From Reticulitermes speratus (taxonomy: Eukaryota > Arthropoda > Insecta > Blattodea > Rhinotermitidae): 64,000 nt of DNA. The position numbers were made by a program, and so were the translations under genes. Below, piece by piece: positions 59,476-64,000 of this stretch. Location of the stretch: positions 12,827,243 to 12,891,242 of the forward strand of contig JAJKFL010000013.1 of the NCBI GenBank assembly GCA_021186555.1, in the 5' to 3' direction. The notes under the pieces are model-generated. The model was not told where the DNA came from. It saw nothing but the letters and a program-made list of their open reading frames with translations, and did not search any database. The first letter of the stretch is position 1. Each line of letters begins with the position of its first letter.

Positions 59476-59577
59476 AAGATTAATATACAGAGAAACCTGC
59501 CTATAACGGAACCGCTTGTGAAGATTTTCCTTTGCATTGGAGACATGTTCCATTCCATACAGGTACTTGAGGTTTAG

Positions 59578-59875
59578 GATGGGCCGGGATAGGTCAGTCG
59601 GAATAGTGGCTGGCTATGGATTGGACGGTCCGGGGATGGAATCCCGGTGTGGGCGAGATTTTCCGCACCCGTTCAGACCGGCCCTGTTGCCCACCCAACC
59701 TCCTATAAAATGAGTACCAGCTTTCTTTCCCGGGGGTAAAGCGGCCAGGGCGTGGCTTTGACCACACACCTCATCTAGCGCTGAGGTTGAGGAAAGAGTA
59801 GAGCTACACCCCTGCTCCCCCTCTGGGCCTTCATGGCCTCTTGTAGGGCAAAATTTACCTTTACCTTTACTTGAA
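59578..59875 (+). repeat. tRNA-derived SINE, TTTACC-tail family, best preserved copy
   Basis: Head TAGGTCAGTCGGAATAGTGG, GGATGGAATCCCGG, then CCGGCCCTGTTGCCCACCC, CATCTAGCGCTGAGGTTGAG, CCTTCATGGCC and tail ACCTTTACCTTTACTT. Its high CpG suggests it is younger than the copies inside the genes or lies in unmethylated DNA. Confidence 0.8.
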
Positions 59876-61627
59876 ACTTAGGTCATCGGGACTGTAAAAG
59901 TTTACGGCTAAATACAGGCTTTCCTTATGCCCAAGTTCCGTTTAAGACAGGTTTCCCTGCATGAGCTTTCTAACTCAATAACGATTGCTTCTTTCACCAT
60001 GCTTCTCATTTCACCGTCCACAGCCTTATGTGTTTAAGATTACGGTCTTCTGGCATGTAATTCCGTCTAGTTTGGTGGACAGGAGCCAAAGTTTCGGAGG
60101 AACCTCCTGCTTCCCTCTTAAGGGTAGGACAGTTCTGTTCTTTTGAACGCTTAATAAATTCGATAATCTATGTAGTTATTAAATAACCAATGAACCGAAC
60201 TGGAAGTAGATAAGACTATGAGTGTTGTGATCTTAATAGAACAAAGCAACCAAAAGTGTCTGGCAATCAAAGAGCGAGCAATTTGTATGCAGTGTAATGC
60301 GCTTAAAGGTATGTCTGTGTTGTATACCATAGTTGAACTCCTTGTCTCCCTAGAATTCAGGACAGGAGAGTCCCTCGTGTCTGCTTTGTATCTCTGACAG
60401 CCGTCTGTTGTTGCTGAGTGACTTCAGCTTCAAGTGAATGCCTGCTTTACAATTCTGGACTAGCTTGTACTGAATCTGCATAAGAGAGATGTCCAAGGAG
60501 ACTGACTCTATAAATTTTATAGTACGTGATGAGATTTCCAAGAACCCATGAAGAACACGTCTTGTAGTTTTTAAAAGGCAAGTAAAATAGACTGAAGACA
60601 CAGTAGTCAGATGGCATTTAAAATGCTCAAACGAACGAATTTGCCGTCTTCACATTTTTTTGATGGGGCTAGTGTCACTCGTTTCGGTGACGTAAATTCA
60701 TATTCGTTTAGAGTGGGTTCTGTCAAATAAATTGTACGTATGTTACTGCAGGACATGACCGGAGAATTTTTGTTACGGTGTATTTACATCATTTACTGCT
60801 GGGGTTATTTCACATCCAACGAGATGAAGAAACCTTATGAGGTGGGAGGTTCAGCTGTAGAGGTTTTTTTGAAGACATTCGTGATGTTTACCCAGTACTA
60901 CTAGATAAAGCCAGCTGAAACCTCTGAAAAGTCGGTTAACTCACATTCACTCGAACATGGTACATGTAGAATAAAGTCCATCCTGGTGGCTCTTGTGATA
61001 ACGCCTAGACGGGTGTTTATTTTGCGAGAGGAAAAGTACCGACTCTGTGACGTAATTAAACTGTTCGCTACGAGGTCCACGAAGCAGTCTTTATAAAGGT
61101 TGCCTGCATTATTTACTTTCCGGGCACTTCATTCGGTGCTTCATTTCAACCTTCTATTGTGAGTAGGGGTATTACGTGGGGAAATAGTTTCATAATATGT
61201 GCGAGTAATTGGATTGCAGTATTTGTTGTTACGTCATCACATCTGATCTCTTTTAAACTAACTTTTCATCCAGTAACATGAGTGGAGACATGCACTGATA
61301 GCGCGCGTGTGTGTGAGGTCCTTGTTTGCTGTAAAATAAAGTTTAATGTCACTTTTCAGGAACCACTAACTGGGCCCCGGAAATGTAAAACTAAAAGCGT
61401 TTTCGGGTAGTCTTAATATTTCTACTTCGAGAAAAAAATTATGGGGCAGCAAAAGAAAAATCGGACAAAACACATACATTTTTCAATTCTATAACCTCAC
61501 TCGTTTACGAAATTAAAGGAGTTTGGTTTAACATTCATCCTGTTTATTTGTTTAATCAATGCTGGTTTACTGATTCTCCAAATAATACAACACTATAAAT
61601 GACTGTATATTCATTTATTATCACATT
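59876..61627. other. Non-coding, nothing recognised
   Basis: No gene or repeat family identified. Confidence 0.4.
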
Positions 61628-61674
61628 CACTACGACGTGTTTCGGCCGGTAACTGTGGCCATCATCGGGTAGTG
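61628..61674 (-). ncRNA. Hammerhead ribozyme copy with strong helix I and core U4 to C
   Basis: Minus strand: CACTAC, CCGATGA (U4 is C), T, stem II GGCC/GGCC, GAAAC, AC, GTC, then GTAGTG. Helix I is a perfect 6-bp CACTAC/GTAGTG. The cleavage triplet would be GTC instead of GTA. The U4 change predicts low activity. Confidence 0.62.
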
Positions 61675-62781
61675 CTACATTTATATAAAAAGGAAGAACT
61701 GAGGTAGAGGTAAAGTAAAGAAGTTAATGTATATTTACTTTTTGATAAACGCCAGTTTTGAAATCGTAAAAATACTGGAATATTTAGAACCCGTCCCATA
61801 CTTTCTTTGAGCTCGAAGACGGAGCAGACTCTTCATCCAAACTCGTGGTTTGTATCTGTAAAACCGTATGGTGTCACACAATAGAAGACCACAATCTAAT
61901 TAACATCACTGTTCGTTATTATATTATATCTGGAGGAATTTACAGAATATATTTTATTTAATTATGAAAGGCGTTCCTTTAAAACTTAAATACTTTTATA
62001 CGAAAGCGTATTTATACAAAAATAATTTTTCCACAAGATGCCGTGTAGACACGCTTGGGTATTTGAGATGAAAGACTTTTCCCATTGAGTCGTCTCTGTA
62101 ACACCGAACTCGACAGTGCGATGTGCTTTCGAGTCATTCGCCGAATCATCCGATTTTGCAGGCTTAACAGCGAGAAAGATACAATCCTCAGAAGCCAAAG
62201 TAGTTTATAGCCGTAAGGAACTTAAAATGCGCCTTTGGAATTTCTTACACTTGAAATGAAACTTCACCGTTAAACTCTTCTTCAAGCGTCTTCAAGGTAT
62301 TGGCTATGACTGTTCAGTATTTCGTACGCTTGCTATTGGTTGTCTATGAATAATTTCTGTTTTAAATTTGGGTATTTTATGACAGCTTATCCGAAGTGAC
62401 AATTACAACCTTTTACTTATATGAAAATACTCTGCGGTGCTACATAATGAATAATAGAGCTCTGACATAATGCACATTGCTAGTCGCCTCTTCGTCGTTA
62501 CTAAGGCCTCTGTTTATGTCTATTGTAATTCTTGTGGGGGCTTGTGTTAGACATAGTGGTCCTGAGGCAAGCGACAAGTTTTTCTTAGGGAACTGCAGGC
62601 AAAGTATTTTTCCAGCAATACTCTATGCTTATCTTCGTCAAGGTGTCGTAAAAATCGTCGCAGTAAGATTGGACTCAGTTTCATTCCAAATATACGACCA
62701 CTCAAATAACGACTAATATTTATGCTTAGTATTCGCGAGATATCTATTTAGAATGCGCCCAGAAATGTCCGTTTTCACATA

Positions 62782-62815
<34 letters not shown>

Positions 62816-64000
62816 TTACCTTGTCTTTAAGCCGCTGTTGCTATATTGCAAATTAATTACAGCGAGTGGCGGATGGATATCTGAGAAAGTAAAGCTTTGT
62901 TTCGGGCTGGAATAACAAGAAGAGGAATTCAGTAAAAAAGACCTAATTATGTTACTTTTTTGAGGATTTCATAGAGGGCTATTGCTATCTTAATGCTTCT
63001 CTTCTCTTGAATTTTTATAGAAAATTTGCGTTGGACGGGAGTAGGGAAATGTAACGTGTTATTTTATCTTAAACCTCGCTACCTTGTTGCTTTCTCACCA
63101 AAATGGTCCATTCAAAGACTGAAAAATTCCAGACAAATTTCTTTTTTCGGTATGTAACTATTTGAGTTCCTTCGGTGATGATCATACCTTTATTAACATG
63201 CTATAACATATTTTAAGACTATAAAGTATTTAATTTATCCATCTTTCTGTTTGACCCCACGAAAAGAAAGTAATTAGAATGAAAGCGACTTTTGGTCTGT
63301 GACTGAAACAAAGCCTGTGCAACATTCTTTTAGACGTTTTGTGAGTACGAATGTTAGGAATTTTGCTGCTAGGTTTACAGAAGTGTTCGCAGGAAGTGTT
63401 TGGGTCGTGAGTGAGAAGGTATGCGTTAGGAATTTATAATATAAAAGCAAAATTGTCCCTTCGCAGTTCCCAGTAGACACTGATGTGGTAAGAATAGCAA
63501 GGGAAATTAAGTTTTACAGACAGAGGATGACGGATCTCTTCCACTACTTTTATTTCAGTATACAAAGCAGTGCGTTTCCGCCAATTTGGTATGAAAACTT
63601 TATGTCTAGGCGTAAATTTCTGGTATCTATAGTTACATATTTAAAGGTCTATTCATTATCCTGTGCGAATCCTACTGATGAGAACAGTGAATAAATTGGC
63701 TCGTAAACGGAAGATGTCTTTTTTCGAATCTCGGCGAGGAACCAGTTTTCGTGACGAAAATTCTACTCGTATTTGATGTAATCATTCTTGCCAGACAAAC
63801 GGCAATGCGATGCCTTAAAAATAGACTTCAACCATCTCCCCCATCATACTTTCAGATTCACAATTTACAAGCCATCTTACCATAATTAACTCGATGCTAC
63901 ATACGGTCAGCACTAAATAATAATTAAATATCAACCAACCGTCAAACAGAGTTTTGCTGTGCTGAGGTTTCTTGTAGCTCGTTCAGGAATGACGTCACAA
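61675..64000. other. Non-coding, nothing recognised
   Basis: Contains an (AAT)n microsatellite at about 62780-62815. No coding sequence recognised up to the window end. Confidence 0.4.

Overview
The window is animal nuclear DNA, most likely from a cockroach or another blattodean insect. This rests on insect-like spliced housekeeping genes, long repeat-filled introns, and dispersed LINE and SINE families of a kind I associate with Periplaneta-type genomes. The species is an inference; no search was possible.

Two housekeeping genes lie in tandem on the + strand. The first is S-adenosylmethionine synthase (Sam-S/MAT): seven constitutive coding exons' worth of protein between 3004 and 19092. Its first coding exon, with the N-terminal ~55-65 residues, lies left of the window, so bases 1-3003 are intron. 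One internal exon exists in two alternative versions of identical length (113 bp, 6364-6476 and 8646-8758). They should be mutually exclusive and would swap the active-site gating loop. Exon 17594-17726 is one base short and reads into a stop, which is either an assembly error or a real lesion. The second gene is methionine aminopeptidase 1 (nine exons, 21901-34447), complete at 382 residues, with a CpG-rich promoter just upstream. From 34448 to the end I see no convincing protein-coding gene.

Mobile DNA by region: a dead minus-strand LINE in Sam-S intron 1 (1-2340); a pogo-like short element (4530-5428); a 275-bp-period tandem array carrying hammerhead ribozyme motifs (9058-9715); a Tc1/mariner-superfamily element with 112-bp inverted arms (12990-13575); two Tigger/pogo copies inside a MetAP1 intron (29209-31403 and 31638-33102); a fold-back mariner (36720-37469); several tRNA-derived SINE families; LINE 3' ends; and a dispersed repeat whose minus-strand translation looks conserved (42150, 51470, 58945).

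The most unusual signal is a dispersed family of type I hammerhead self-cleaving ribozymes. Units are at 9142, 9417, 9692 (cut short), 48513, 50184, 58371 and 61628, with decayed relatives in introns at 7703, 14873, 22830 and 25640. Stem II differs in sequence between copies but stays paired. The tandem array has the layout of an animal retrozyme: a small non-coding, circle-forming RNA element with no protein of its own.

A second large-scale pattern is CpG content. It is very low across the two genes and to about 40 kb (2 CpG in 6901-7500), and high afterwards (36 in 42061-42660). This fits germline gene-body methylation of the two housekeeping genes, with an unmethylated MetAP1 promoter.
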